From the NCBI RefSeq assembly GCF_017873765.1, contig NZ_JAGGKP010000001.1, positions 1,240,001-1,304,000 of the forward strand: DNA of 64,000 nucleotides, read 5' to 3'. Below are positions 1 to 8,715 of this stretch, one piece after another. The notes under the pieces are model-generated. The model ran no database searches. It was not told where the DNA came from and was given only the letters and a program-made list of their open reading frames with translations. Position numbers and translations under genes: made by a program. Source of the stretch: Paenibacillus sediminis. GTDB taxonomy: Bacteria; Bacillota; Bacilli; Paenibacillales; Paenibacillaceae. Within the stretch, counting starts at the first letter, position 1. Each line of letters starts with the position of its first letter.

Positions 1-483
1 GGAAATGAGCACTTCCGCACACGCAGTGCCTTCAGGATAAGGTAAATTTTCATGCTCGTTCACGATTAAGAGGCGGCGCAGCGGCACCATCATCGCAACT
101 CCGAGAAATCCGCCTACAAGCACGATAAAACTCACTTTCGCCAAGCTTGGGATGAGGTTCCACATGTACAGAGCAGGCAATGTAAAAATAGCACCAGCAG
201 CGATCGCTTCCCCAGCTGTCGTCATCGTCTGCACGATGTTATTTTCCAAAATTGATTTTCTCTTAAACAGCCCTCGCAAAATGGCAAGCGAAATAACCGC
301 AGCTGGAATCGATGCGCTGACCGTCAAACCAATTTTCAAACCTAAATATGCATTGGCTGCCGCAAAAACAATCGCAAGAATTATACCTAACACAATCGCC
401 GTTACTGTCAGCTCGGGCAATGATTGCGAGGCGGGTATATACGGCACAAAAGAAGAAGATTTTGTCTTTTCGTTATGCTCCAT
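1..483 (-). CDS. OPT-family oligopeptide/metal-chelate transporter, N-terminal part
   Basis: Partial gene: the first 161 codons are in the window and the rest lies beyond base 1. The start is an ATG at 483 preceded by AAAAGGAGAG. After a short polar N-terminus the protein is strongly hydrophobic, with membrane segments at about residues 27-50, 55-70, 90-110 and 118-133. A PYPEGTACAEVL stretch near residue 150 is a hallmark of the OPT (oligopeptide transporter / yellow-stripe-like) family. Family members are many-pass membrane proteins that import peptides or metal chelates with protons. The substrate cannot be told from this fragment. A plus-strand open frame at 152-508 is only the antisense of this gene. 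Confidence 0.85.
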   Translation of the reverse strand, partial: MEHNEKTKSSSFVPYIPASQSLPELTVTAIVLGIILAIVFAAANAYLGLKIGLTVSASIPAAVISLAILRGLFKRKSILENNIVQTMTTAGEAIAAGAIFTLPALYMWNLIPSLAKVSFIVLVGGFLGVAMMVPLRRLLIVNEHENLPYPEGTACAEVLIS

Positions 484-547
484 AATATCTCTCCTTTTAA
501 GCGGTTAGAAACAAACATATGATGCCCGTAACAAACTATTTTAAAAC

Positions 548-592
548 AAAAAAAAGCCTAATTCCTCCTTCTGCTTCCGGAAAAATTAGACT
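548..592 (-). terminator. Rho-independent terminator after the CobW-type GTPase gene
   Basis: Read on the minus strand, AGTCTAATTTTTCC and GGAGGAATTAGGCT form a stem of about 14 pairs, including G-U pairs, with a 10-base loop. Eight T follow. It lies just downstream of the stop at 613. Confidence 0.85.
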
Positions 593-612
593 CTTTACGC
601 TTTATTTAAGTT

Positions 613-1641
613 CTAGTTAAGTTCTAGTGCTTTCAACCGATCTATAAGTACTGTCTTATCAAAATGCTCCCCGATGAATACTGCGACATCCTGTACTTGG
701 CCTTGCGGATCGATTTTTATAAAATCAAGCTCTCGGTAAGCGTATTGAAATAAGAAACGACTCGACGTATCTGTGAAAGAGAGAATTCCTTTACCGCGAT
801 ACACTTCACGAGGTAGCTCCGCTATAAATGCTTCGAACGCAGTGCTGTCAATAGGTCCAGTAAAATAATGAGTGTACACCATCACATGATCGTGAGATAC
901 GTGGTGATGTACATGGTCATGGTCTGTATGATGATGATCATGTTCGTAGTGTTCGTGGTGCTCATGATGATGAAGATCAGGATGTTCTTGCTCCTGTGAA
1001 ACTGCAACCGTATGCTGTGTGCGGTCATTCGTTAGGAGCAGCCCGAGATCCACATCACATTGGACTGCAGGTTGCAGCAGCGCAAAAGGATTCCAACGGG
1101 AAATCGTCTGCTTAAGCTCATCAATTTGCTCAGAACTCACTCTATCCGTTTTGTTCAAAATAAGAACGTCCGCACATCTGATCTGTTCCTGCATAAGGCG
1201 GTATGTTTTCCCCTTCTGTTCCTTATACAAATCAAACAAATGGGCTGCGTCAACGACCGTAATGACCGATTTCAGCTCAAGCATCATGTACAAGGAAGTC
1301 TCTGTGACTGCATCCAATATTTCCATTGGATTTGCAATACCTGTTGATTCTACGACGATGACATCAGGGGATTCAGATTGAATTAGGTTAGCAATTTCAA
1401 GTCCCAAATCCCCGCGAATCGAACAGCAAATGCAGCCGCCAAGCATTTCTGACATTGGCACTTGCTCTTCCACAAGCAGACCGTCTAAGTTGACGTCTCC
1501 AATCTCGTTCATAATGACCGCAGGCTTTAGATTTAAATGTTGAAAGTTTTGAATAAGCCGTTTAAGCAACGTTGTTTTCCCGCTTCCTAAAAAGCCGGAT
1601 AAAATATATATAGGAACTGCCTTATTTTGTTGTTCATTCAT
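613..1641 (-). CDS. CobW/COG0523-family GTPase, zinc-type metallochaperone (ZagA/YciC-like)
   Basis: 342 residues. The Walker A motif GFLGSGKTT is at 16-24, the CICC (CxCC) metal-binding motif at 70-73 and the guanine-specificity motif NKTD at 163-166. The linker at 220-252 has 18 histidines in 33 residues, followed by the CobW C-terminal domain. Members of COG0523 use GTP to load metal onto client proteins. The CxCC motif plus a histidine-rich linker is typical of the zinc branch, such as B. subtilis ZagA (YciC), which works under zinc starvation. The ATG at 1641 has a GGGAGAG site upstream. The gene is divergent from moaB, and a Zur-like palindrome lies between them. The metal is inferred, not proven; nickel or cobalt branches also carry His-rich linkers. 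Confidence 0.88.
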   Translation of the reverse strand: MNEQQNKAVPIYILSGFLGSGKTTLLKRLIQNFQHLNLKPAVIMNEIGDVNLDGLLVEEQVPMSEMLGGCICCSIRGDLGLEIANLIQSESPDVIVVESTGIANPMEILDAVTETSLYMMLELKSVITVVDAAHLFDLYKEQKGKTYRLMQEQIRCADVLILNKTDRVSSEQIDELKQTISRWNPFALLQPAVQCDVDLGLLLTNDRTQHTVAVSQEQEHPDLHHHEHHEHYEHDHHHTDHDHVHHHVSHDHVMVYTHYFTGPIDSTAFEAFIAELPREVYRGKGILSFTDTSSRFLFQYAYRELDFIKIDPQGQVQDVAVFIGEHFDKTVLIDRLKALELN

Positions 1642-1742
1642 TGTGGTCTCTCCCGCTCTTATATGTATAACTACGAAAGCGAGTTTACTATAACCGCGCT
1701 ATCCATGCAACCCTTCAGCAAGATGAGTTAGTTATGCTAATA

Positions 1743-1757
1743 TAGTAATGATTAAGC
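1743..1757. promoter_or_regulatory. Candidate Zur box between the CobW-type GTPase and moaB
   Basis: The 7-1-7 inverted repeat TAGTAATGATTAAGC matches 11 of the 14 fixed positions of the B. subtilis Zur operator TCGTAATnATTACGA. The inner GTAATnATTA is intact. It sits in the divergent intergenic region, which suits a zinc-responsive GTPase gene. The region is AT-rich, so a chance match is possible. Confidence 0.35.
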
Positions 1758-1791
1758 GATTGGATCAGCTAAAATAAAAGGGAGAGTATGC

Positions 1792-2310
1792 ATGATGAGA
1801 TCTGTTGATGAGCATAAAAGTGTAGCACCTTCTTCAGCCTCTTGTATGGTTATAACCGTATCCGATACACGAACGAAGGAAAATGACACGAGTGGACATT
1901 TAATGATTTCTTTACTGGAAGAACGAGGACATCAGGTCGTTCATTATGAAATTATTCGTGATGATTATGACGAGATACAGCGTCTCATTAAGAACGCAGC
2001 TGCAAACAGCCATGTAGATACGGTTCTTCTCACGGGCGGAACAGGAATTTCTCCGCGTGATACAACATGGGAAGCTGTAAAGAATCTCCTTCATAAAGAA
2101 TTGCCTGGGTTCGGAGAACTGTTTCGCTATTTGAGCTTTGCTGAAGATATTGGACCCGCAGCAATGTTAAGCCGCGCAATTGCAGGAATACATAACAACA
2201 TCGCCGTGTTCTCTATGCCAGGCTCGAAAGGGGCTGTAAAGCTGGCTATGGAGCGATTAATTATTCCGGAGCTGACACATGTTCTGCGTGAACTTCGTAA
2301 ATCAACTTAA
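1792..2310 (+). CDS. moaB: MoaB/MogA-family molybdenum cofactor biosynthesis protein
   Basis: 172 residues and the only plus-strand gene in the window. The MoCF_biosynth domain covers about residues 17-165. TGGTG at 81-85 followed by ISPRDTT is the molybdopterin-binding loop. The family adenylates molybdopterin before molybdate insertion, or in some MoaB proteins has a related role. ATG at 1792 or 1795 could be used after AAGGGAGAG. It is convergent with the lipoprotein gene, leaving only 7 bases between stops and no clear terminator. No other cofactor genes lie nearby. Confidence 0.9.
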   Translation: MMRSVDEHKSVAPSSASCMVITVSDTRTKENDTSGHLMISLLEERGHQVVHYEIIRDDYDEIQRLIKNAAANSHVDTVLLTGGTGISPRDTTWEAVKNLLHKELPGFGELFRYLSFAEDIGPAAMLSRAIAGIHNNIAVFSMPGSKGAVKLAMERLIIPELTHVLRELRKST

Positions 2311-2317
2311 ATATAAG

Positions 2318-2818
2318 CTAATCCAGTCTGCGAACCAATTCTGAGAACACATCTTTCACAGCGATCGTGTTAGCACCTCGCCTGCTCCCAATAGAGCTGT
2401 AGACGAGCGCATTTTTGTCATATGAGTAAATAATGATTTTCGATGTAGACGTCGTAATGACGTTCTGTTTGCCGTATAATTCTTTTATTCTCTTCATACG
2501 CTGCTTCGGACTCTTATAAATGTGCAGTGTAACAAATTCCTGAGGGTTCCCGTTTAAAAAATACATGTAGCTTATTTCTCCGCCTCTTCCCTCGGCATAC
2601 ATTTCATTCGTGAGCTCTATATTCCGCTCTGCAAACAGCCTCTTCATCTCCTGTAATATATGTCCATTGAGACCTTTCCCCTGAGTCTGTGCTCTTAAGT
2701 TCCCCTCACGGTTCGCCTTCATATTATACTTGTCCGCTTCCGTCTTAACCATCTGAGCGCAGCCGACAACGCTAATGACAATGCTGATCAGTATAAATAA
2801 TTTAATTCCGTGTCTCAT
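2318..2818 (-). CDS. Putative lipoprotein of unknown function
   Basis: 166 residues from the ATG at 2818, which follows GGCGGGA; an upstream in-frame ATG at 2839 has no comparable site. The N-terminus has Arg/His/Lys, then a hydrophobic run (about residues 6-18), then a VVGC lipobox. This predicts cleavage before Cys and lipid anchoring on the outer face of the membrane. The mature part is charged (about 140 residues) with no family I recognise. A phage origin seems unlikely given the setting beside housekeeping genes. It stands alone between moaB and pncB. Confidence 0.7.
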   Translation of the reverse strand: MRHGIKLFILISIVISVVGCAQMVKTEADKYNMKANREGNLRAQTQGKGLNGHILQEMKRLFAERNIELTNEMYAEGRGGEISYMYFLNGNPQEFVTLHIYKSPKQRMKRIKELYGKQNVITTSTSKIIIYSYDKNALVYSSIGSRRGANTIAVKDVFSELVRRLD

Positions 2819-2900
2819 GCATAAGTCCCGCCTTTCCAAGTTTCAGAAAGTATTTCTCCTTATATTGCCATAAGACTCTTGATTCTATACGAAAACAAGC

Positions 2901-2940
2901 AAAAACCTCCCGTCCGCAGCTTTAGCTGCAGCCAAGGAGG
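2901..2940 (-). terminator. Rho-independent terminator after pncB
   Basis: On the minus strand CCTCC and GGGAGG form the outer stem, with GCAGCT/AGCTGC as an inner stem, followed by TTTTTGCTTG. It closes the NAD-salvage cluster about 90 bases after the pncB stop. Confidence 0.8.
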
Positions 2941-3032
2941 CATGCCTTATTCCTTCCATGTGTTGTCGAATTGTCCGAACTACACTCGACTATTATCAAT
3001 TTCTGCGCTTTCCCGAGAAATAATTTACTCTA

Positions 3033-4484
3033 TTATTCCTCTTCTTTCAAATGATCAGCGATTAGTTTCTGCTTCAATTCCCACACCGTCTGGCTCATAT
3101 TTACGCGGTATATTTCTGGATTTAGCTTGCGCAAATATTGCGGCCAGAACATACTAAGCTGCTGTTTGTGATATTCCCGTATCGACTCCAGCGTAGGCAA
3201 TTCGTATACCTGTTCACCGTTCACAAAGATGGGCACGAGCATAGGAACTGCGTCATAATTCTGAACATATTTCTGAAGATATGGATGAAGTGGATTAAAC
3301 AATCTTAGTCTTCCTCCGCGGCGCGGTTCTTCCTCATTTGGGAAGCACATGTAATCGGCGACTGCTTTACCGCTTTGACGATCCACGATTCGGAAGACAT
3401 CCTTTTTGCCTGGTGTCGTTACCTTTTCTGGATTGCCTGATATTTTAATCGTAGGCTCCATCTTCCCGTTCATTTCACGTTCTACCAGTTTATATACGCC
3501 GCCCAATGATGGCTGGTCCGAAGCTGTAATAAGCTGTGTGCCTACTCCCCATGAATCAATCTTTGCACCCTGTGCTTTTAAGTTGAAAATCGTATTTTCA
3601 TCCAAGTCATTCGACGCCGTAATTTTCACATAATGGAGACCCGCTTCATCCAGCATCTTCCGTGCTTCAATAGACAGGTAAGCCAAGTCGCCGCTATCTA
3701 GACGAATACCGCCCATTCTTTTCCCTTGCGCTTCAAGATGCTTGGCCGTCTGAATGGCATGCGGAACTCCGCTTTTGAGCGTGTCGAACGTATCTACGAG
3801 CAAAGTTACTTGATCTGGCAACGCCTTAGCATACACTTCAAACGCTTCTTTCTCGGAGCCAAAAATTTGTACCCATGAATGCGCATGTGTTCCTTTGGTT
3901 GGGATACCGAATTTCTCGCCCGCGAGCATATTGGAGGTCGCATCAAAGCCGGCAATGTAAGCAGCGCGTGCTCCCCAAATAGCCGCATCCGCTTCTTGGG
4001 CTCTCCGCGTACCGAATTCCATGAGCACATCATTCCACGCAACCTGCTTAATTCTGGACGCTTTTGTCGCAATCAGCGTCTGATAATTCATAAAGTTAAG
4101 CAGTGCTGTCTCCACTAATTGCGTTTCAAAAATAGTGCCCTCTACTCGAATGAGCGGTTCATTCGGAAATACAAGTGAACCTTCCGGCATCGCGTGAATC
4201 GTTCCTCTGAACTTAAACTGCTTGAGCAGTTCCAAGAATGCCGGTGCATAGTCTTCTTCCTGTTTCGCTAAATAAGCAATATCCGCTTCTGTAAATCGCA
4301 AGCCCCGAACATACTCCACAATTCGTTCCAGTCCCGCAAACACAGCATATCCGTTGCCGAACGGCAGTTTACGAAAATACGTTTCAAAGACTGCTTTCCG
4401 CTCATGCGAACCATTAATCCAATGAGCGTACATCATATTGATTTGATACTTATCGGTATGCAATGCAAGAGTTGAACTCTCCAT
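3033..4484 (-). CDS. pncB: Nicotinate phosphoribosyltransferase
   Basis: 483 residues, full length for the family. It makes nicotinate mononucleotide from nicotinate and PRPP, the second step of NAD salvage (Preiss-Handler route). Seen in the sequence: the N-terminal TDKYQINMMYA segment, FGTRRAQE in the centre, SHAHSWVQ-like HAHSWV around residue 200 (the position of the regulatory His loop), and GIRLDSGDLAYLS, the phosphate-binding stretch. ATG at 4484 follows GAGAGGGTG. The gene lies 49 bases after pncA on the same strand, so nicotinamide deamidation and nicotinate capture are encoded together. Confidence 0.95.
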   Translation of the reverse strand: MESSTLALHTDKYQINMMYAHWINGSHERKAVFETYFRKLPFGNGYAVFAGLERIVEYVRGLRFTEADIAYLAKQEEDYAPAFLELLKQFKFRGTIHAMPEGSLVFPNEPLIRVEGTIFETQLVETALLNFMNYQTLIATKASRIKQVAWNDVLMEFGTRRAQEADAAIWGARAAYIAGFDATSNMLAGEKFGIPTKGTHAHSWVQIFGSEKEAFEVYAKALPDQVTLLVDTFDTLKSGVPHAIQTAKHLEAQGKRMGGIRLDSGDLAYLSIEARKMLDEAGLHYVKITASNDLDENTIFNLKAQGAKIDSWGVGTQLITASDQPSLGGVYKLVEREMNGKMEPTIKISGNPEKVTTPGKKDVFRIVDRQSGKAVADYMCFPNEEEPRRGGRLRLFNPLHPYLQKYVQNYDAVPMLVPIFVNGEQVYELPTLESIREYHKQQLSMFWPQYLRKLNPEIYRVNMSQTVWELKQKLIADHLKEEE

Positions 4485-4533
4485 GCATCATCACCCTCTC
4501 TGCCTGACTAACTAAAGTCCTTTTTCTTCATTG

Positions 4534-5073
4534 TTAACTATGAATTACTTTAGCTCCGAGACTGCCTGTAAAATGCGTTAACGCCCAAGTGTGCCCGTCA
4601 CTATTAAAACTTGCTACAGCGTCCTCATATACCGTAATGTTAAATCCTTTATTATAAGCATCAACCGCAGTATGTAAGACGCATATATCGGTACATACTC
4701 CGACTAAATGCACCTCTGTAATGCCGCGTTCACGTAATTTAAGCTCCAAGTCCGTTCCGGCAAATGAACTGTAACGCGTTTTATCCATCCAGTAGATTTT
4801 ACTCTGATGTTCATTATAGACACGATCCAGCTTGCCGAATAACTTGCGACCTTCTGTGCCTCGAATATTATGGGGCGGGAAAAGCTTTGCCTCTGGATGA
4901 TAAGGATCATCTGCTTCATGCAGATCGACAGCCATCACGACGAAATCACCTTGCTGCACATATTGTTCCGTGATTCTAGCAATCGTATCCTCAATATCGA
5001 TTGCGGGCTGCCCTACAGGCAAACTGCCATTTACGAAATCATTCGTATAATCAATAACAATGAGAGCTTTCAT
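4534..5073 (-). CDS. pncA: Nicotinamidase, isochorismatase-like cysteine hydrolase
   Basis: 179 residues. It is predicted to deaminate nicotinamide to nicotinate for NAD salvage. The N-terminal ALIVIDYTNDF supplies the catalytic Asp, DKTRYSSF the catalytic Lys, and GVCTDICVLHTA the nucleophilic Cys, so the Asp-Lys-Cys triad is intact. The start is supported by GGGGAGGA before the ATG at 5073. It sits between an NrtR-like NUDIX gene and pncB in one direction, which makes nicotinamidase the most likely activity among isochorismatase-fold hydrolases. Confidence 0.9.
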   Translation of the reverse strand: MKALIVIDYTNDFVNGSLPVGQPAIDIEDTIARITEQYVQQGDFVVMAVDLHEADDPYHPEAKLFPPHNIRGTEGRKLFGKLDRVYNEHQSKIYWMDKTRYSSFAGTDLELKLRERGITEVHLVGVCTDICVLHTAVDAYNKGFNITVYEDAVASFNSDGHTWALTHFTGSLGAKVIHS

Positions 5074-5119
5074 TCGTTGTCCTCCCCTGCCCTATACATG
5101 AATAACTTTCAACACAAAT

Positions 5120-5899
5120 CTATGTGTATATAGAAAGCTTAGGTACAATATCGGTAAAGCGGTATAACTGCGCTGGACGTTGAGAGTATTGATTGGAGCT
5201 AAGTTTCTTCCCGTTCTCATCTCTAACCTCTTCAAGTATCCCCTTGCGGCTGCGTGTCGACGTTATTTTACGAATAAAATTTGGTTCTTCAAAATCAGGA
5301 ACAACGGTCTTGATAACTTGGTACAACTCACCTAATGTAAAATGCTCTGGCAAAAACTGCTTTGCAATCGTCGTCTGAAGCATTTGCAGCTGAATACGGC
5401 GGTAAGCATCTTCTATAATGTCACGGTGATCAAATGCAAGCTCAAGCTCATTCAAGGCTTCATGAATCGTAAACAGTCCTACTGCTTCCGCATCGTCTGC
5501 CGCACGCCTTTTCTCCAGAACCGATTCTGCCACCAGCGCAAAAAATGCATGTGAAATAATCCATCCTCTTGGATCTCGTCCCGGCTTACTGTACACGCCT
5601 AAATATTCTAAGTGTCCGCCATCTACCCCTGTTTCTTCTTTCAGCTCTCTGCGTGCTGCGCCGTGCATCGATTCATTTTCGCCTGCAAAGCCGCCAGGCA
5701 GTGCCCACAGACCGGCACATGGCCACTTTCTTCTGCGAATGAGCATTACTTTGAGCTCATAGATGGGTAGCATTTTAGTCATCATTTTCCGCTCACGCTT
5801 CGTAATTGTAAACATGACAATATCTGCTGGTGCTCCATCCGGCGTACGATATTTATTAACATCATAAGATTGCTTTTGTAGCTCTTCCTCTTGGTTCAT
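5120..5899 (-). CDS. NUDIX protein with C-terminal winged helix (NrtR-like), candidate NAD-salvage regulator
   Basis: 259 residues from ATG 5899, preceded by GGTGAT; a GTG at 5908 is less well placed. The N-terminal NUDIX domain has a full box (G-x5-E-x7-REL-x-EE-x-GV) at about residues 68-91, so catalysis may be retained. The C-terminal part after about residue 170 has the pattern HFTLGELYQV, then NFIRK, then RPAQLYRF, as in the winged helix of NrtR. NrtR proteins bind ADP-ribose and repress NAD-synthesis genes. Position directly before pncA and pncB supports that role. The alternative is a plain ADP-ribose pyrophosphatase with a structural C-terminal domain. Confidence 0.75.
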   Translation of the reverse strand: MNQEEELQKQSYDVNKYRTPDGAPADIVMFTITKRERKMMTKMLPIYELKVMLIRRRKWPCAGLWALPGGFAGENESMHGAARRELKEETGVDGGHLEYLGVYSKPGRDPRGWIISHAFFALVAESVLEKRRAADDAEAVGLFTIHEALNELELAFDHRDIIEDAYRRIQLQMLQTTIAKQFLPEHFTLGELYQVIKTVVPDFEEPNFIRKITSTRSRKGILEEVRDENGKKLSSNQYSQRPAQLYRFTDIVPKLSIYT

Positions 5900-5914
5900 A
5901 TCTATCACCGTATA

Positions 5915-6319
5915 TTAATTTGATAATTTTACAACACGAAATGTTCCGGTTGCCACACTGCCAAGAACGCCGTCTGCATCTCTAACTTCAGCTTGAAGCG
6001 TTATGGTCCGGTTCGTTTCGTGAATAACTCTTGCTGTCGCTGTTAATTCCCCTTGCTCCATCGGTGCCAAGAAATGAACATTTAAATTGGTAGTGACTGC
6101 AGGCATTCCATCACGAACCTTAATCGCAAGCATCCCCATCGCTTGATCCATTAGCGAGCTCAACACTCCGCCGTGCACTATCCCCATACTATTCCAATGC
6201 GTGCGATTTGTTGTTAGACCAATCGTTACATTCTTCTCATCACTTGAAATGAGTCTGCACCCAAGCAATCCCCAGAACCGCTCTTCACCTTCAACAACAA
6301 TTTCTCTAATTACGTCCAA
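5915..6319 (-). CDS. PaaI-type hotdog-fold acyl-CoA thioesterase
   Basis: 134 residues, full length for a single hotdog domain. HGGVLSSLMDQAMGM around residue 50 is the signature of PaaI/YdiI-type thioesterases, where the Asp in the SLMDQA segment sits at the usual catalytic acid position. These enzymes release free acid from acyl- or aryl-CoA. The start is a TTG at 6319, because GGGGGAGG lies eight bases before it and no better codon is available. It is the first gene of the run into the NUDIX gene (about 15 bases), so it may be in the NAD operon, but its substrate is unknown. A TATAAT about 60 bases upstream could be the promoter -10. Confidence 0.82.
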   Translation of the reverse strand: MDVIREIVVEGEERFWGLLGCRLISSDEKNVTIGLTTNRTHWNSMGIVHGGVLSSLMDQAMGMLAIKVRDGMPAVTTNLNVHFLAPMEQGELTATARVIHETNRTITLQAEVRDADGVLGSVATGTFRVVKLSN

Positions 6320-6425
6320 GCCTAGCTTCCTCCCCCTGCAGCTCTAGCTGTGGTCTAATGTTGCCCAACTTAAAACTATTATATAATGGTTCGTCTACAA
6401 GAAAAGCCCCATCTCGGAGCTAATC

Positions 6426-6458
6426 TTAAAAAAGAAGAGCTCCGATCGGAGCCCTCTC
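6426..6458 (-). terminator. Rho-independent terminator after ricA
   Basis: Minus strand GAGGGCTCC-GATC-GGAGCTCTT followed by CTTTTTT. The nine-pair stem sits 50 bases beyond the ricA stop and separates ricA from the thioesterase/NAD cluster. Confidence 0.85.
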
Positions 6459-6506
6459 GAAGATGTTTGTTACAACTAGACGTGAACAGCCATAGATGGC
6501 AATAGG

Positions 6507-6959
6507 TTAGTCACAGCTGCTTGGAGCTGCTTCCGTACCCGCTTCAACGTTTACTTTTTCAGAAACCGTATCACGAATCACGGAAATGACTAATTGAAGC
6601 AAATAATTGATGTCGACTTGACTTTGTTGGAATTCTGTTACAAGCGGGATACTGTCCAGCTCATCCTGAAGCTCTTCAATTTCACGCTCGATTTTAGCGA
6701 CCATTTCTTTATTTTGGAACGTTTCGAAAGCGACAATTTCCTTTTGTTTCTTTTTAATCATATTGATCAGCTTTTGAATGCGTTCATGGTTGCGAATTTT
6801 TGCTTCTGCCTGCTTAAATTGAATCACTTCATCGCTTGTGCCAATAAGATCAGCCAGCTCTTTAGCCTTAGCCATAATATCTTCACGGATAATTAAATCT
6901 TTGGTATTAAATTTCGGAATATCTGCACCTGCATGATGATTATGATCGTGTTGTTCCAC
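6507..6959 (-). CDS. ricA: RicA (YmcA) subunit of the RNase Y-associated Ric complex
   Basis: 150 residues, YlbF/YmcA family. RicA, RicF and RicT form a complex (with iron-sulphur clusters in B. subtilis) that directs RNase Y to some mRNAs and is needed for biofilm, competence and sporulation. The middle is a charged coiled coil (about 50-110) followed by the conserved VDINYLLQLVISVI helix. The C-terminus ends SSCD, keeping one Cys. The N-terminus is His-rich (HDHNHH). Start is GTG 6959 after GGGGGAG. It follows miaB as in B. subtilis, and rny lies 5 kb away on the same strand. Confidence 0.9.
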   Translation of the reverse strand: MEQHDHNHHAGADIPKFNTKDLIIREDIMAKAKELADLIGTSDEVIQFKQAEAKIRNHERIQKLINMIKKKQKEIVAFETFQNKEMVAKIEREIEELQDELDSIPLVTEFQQSQVDINYLLQLVISVIRDTVSEKVNVEAGTEAAPSSCD

Positions 6960-7028
6960 GGTCGTTCTCCCCCATCTCTAATATATAAAATATGATCTTG
7001 CTTAAATCTCATCTTTATATTAACAGAT

Positions 7029-8576
7029 TCATACAGTGACAGGTTCAGGTACAATTTCCCCTTTAATATACCAAGTCATTGGATCAGTAATCTTCACATG
7101 TACGAACTTGCCAATCAAATCTTTAGATCCTTCAAAATGCACTAATTTATTCGTGCGTGTACGTCCGGCAAGCACGTTCGTGTTGTTTTTACTTTCACCT
7201 TCTACAAGCACTTCTACGATTTGACCTTTCAGTTTATCGTTGCTTGTACGGCTATATTCATTAATTGTATTGTTCAAGCGTTGCAGACGTTCCTTCTTCA
7301 CTTCCATCGGAACATTATCTTCCATAACGGCAGCTGGTGTTCCTTCACGCGGCGAATAGATAAATGTAAACGCCGAATCAAATCCGACTTCGCGTACTAA
7401 GGAAAGCGTCTCTTCAAATTGCTCATCCGTTTCACCAGGGAAACCAACGATAATGTCCGTTGTTAGCACAACATTCGGAATCGCTGCTTTAATTTTTCTA
7501 ACCAGCTCTAAATATTGCTCACGCGTATATTTGCGGCTCATTTTTTTCAGAACAGCCGTGCTGCCTGATTGAACCGGCAAGTGGATGTGCTCAACAAGGT
7601 TGCCGCCCTTAGCAAGCACTTCAATAAGATGATCATCGAAGTCGCGCGGATGGGATGTCGTGAAACGAACACGCGGAATGTCCACTTTCCGAATATCATC
7701 CATCAAATCAGCGAATGTATAGTTGATATCTTCAAAATCTTTGCCGTAGGCATTTACGTTCTGCCCAAGCAGCGTAATTTCTTTAAATCCTTGACGCGCC
7801 AGCTCACGCACTTCTGCAATGACGTCTTCTGGGCGACGGCTTCTTTCTTTACCGCGAGTGAACGGAACGATACAATACGTGCAAAATTTATCACAGCCGT
7901 ACATAATGTTAACCCATGCACGCATTCCTTCACGTTTCTTCGGCAAGTTCTCAATAATGTCGCCTTCTTTAGACCACACTTCAACAACCATTTCTTTGCT
8001 GAATATCGCTTCCTTCACCAAATGAGGCAAGCGATGAATGTTATGTGTTCCAAAAATAATATCGACGAAACCATGTTTCTGCATGATACGGTTGACAACG
8101 ACTTCCTCTTGAGACATGCAGCCGCATACCCCAATCAGTAAGCCTGGATTTTCCGTTTTGAGCGTTTTTAAATGACCAAGTTCGCCGAATACTTTATCTT
8201 CTGCATTCTCACGAATCGCACATGTGTTAAGTAAAATAATGTCGGCCTCTTTACGATCTTCCGTACTGCGATAGCCCATTTGCTCCAGAAGCCCTTTGAT
8301 TGTCTCAGAATCATGTTCATTCATTTGACAGCCGTAAGTATACACAATATAGCGTTTGCCTTCACCTATTGTCTTCAGTTCGTCAGGCACAGCATTTTCA
8401 TAGAGCACCTTAACGTCCTCTTTACCGCGCTGTTTCTCTTGTCTATGGTTAGGCTCCGAAATAATGTTGATTTCCCGGCCTTTAATACGAATCTTTTTGG
8501 TATGTCCATCGTCAGAAATTACTTTCGCATCCGAGAAATCAAAATATTTGGAGTAATCCTTCGTTTCCTTTGCCAT
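7029..8576 (-). CDS. miaB: tRNA-2-methylthio-N6-dimethylallyladenosine synthase
   Basis: 515 residues. A radical-SAM enzyme that adds the 2-methylthio group to i6A37 of tRNAs. The N-terminal domain carries the three auxiliary-cluster cysteines in [18 protein letters not shown] and GVCGCM. The radical-SAM CxxxCxxC is in [16 protein letters not shown] around residues 228-240. A TRAM domain covers the last 70 residues. The N-terminal extension of about 70 residues before the MTTase domain is usual in Bacillales. AAGGAGTG precedes ATG 8576. It is immediately upstream of ricA. Confidence 0.97.
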   Translation of the reverse strand: MAKETKDYSKYFDFSDAKVISDDGHTKKIRIKGREINIISEPNHRQEKQRGKEDVKVLYENAVPDELKTIGEGKRYIVYTYGCQMNEHDSETIKGLLEQMGYRSTEDRKEADIILLNTCAIRENAEDKVFGELGHLKTLKTENPGLLIGVCGCMSQEEVVVNRIMQKHGFVDIIFGTHNIHRLPHLVKEAIFSKEMVVEVWSKEGDIIENLPKKREGMRAWVNIMYGCDKFCTYCIVPFTRGKERSRRPEDVIAEVRELARQGFKEITLLGQNVNAYGKDFEDINYTFADLMDDIRKVDIPRVRFTTSHPRDFDDHLIEVLAKGGNLVEHIHLPVQSGSTAVLKKMSRKYTREQYLELVRKIKAAIPNVVLTTDIIVGFPGETDEQFEETLSLVREVGFDSAFTFIYSPREGTPAAVMEDNVPMEVKKERLQRLNNTINEYSRTSNDKLKGQIVEVLVEGESKNNTNVLAGRTRTNKLVHFEGSKDLIGKFVHVKITDPMTWYIKGEIVPEPVTV

Positions 8577-8715
8577 GCTGTGGGTTCACTCCTTAAATCC
8601 TATATAATAACGCAATCTAGCATGTTAATTAAAAATGGGCATTACATCTAATTATAACATGAATCTAAAGCCTTATCCACCAAAGGAAACTCTCGTCTTA
8701 CCTCTATTCATGGTC

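Noticed and set aside
152-508. 118-codon open frame on the plus strand
   Set aside because: Antisense of the OPT transporter gene, which has a family signature and a good ribosome site.
880-990. Repetitive ATG/GTG-rich DNA that looks like a short tandem repeat
   Set aside because: It is the coding DNA of the His-rich linker of the GTPase, with irregular units; not a CRISPR or satellite.
2879-3157. 92-codon plus-strand open frame
   Set aside because: Runs through the pncB terminator and into the antisense of pncB.
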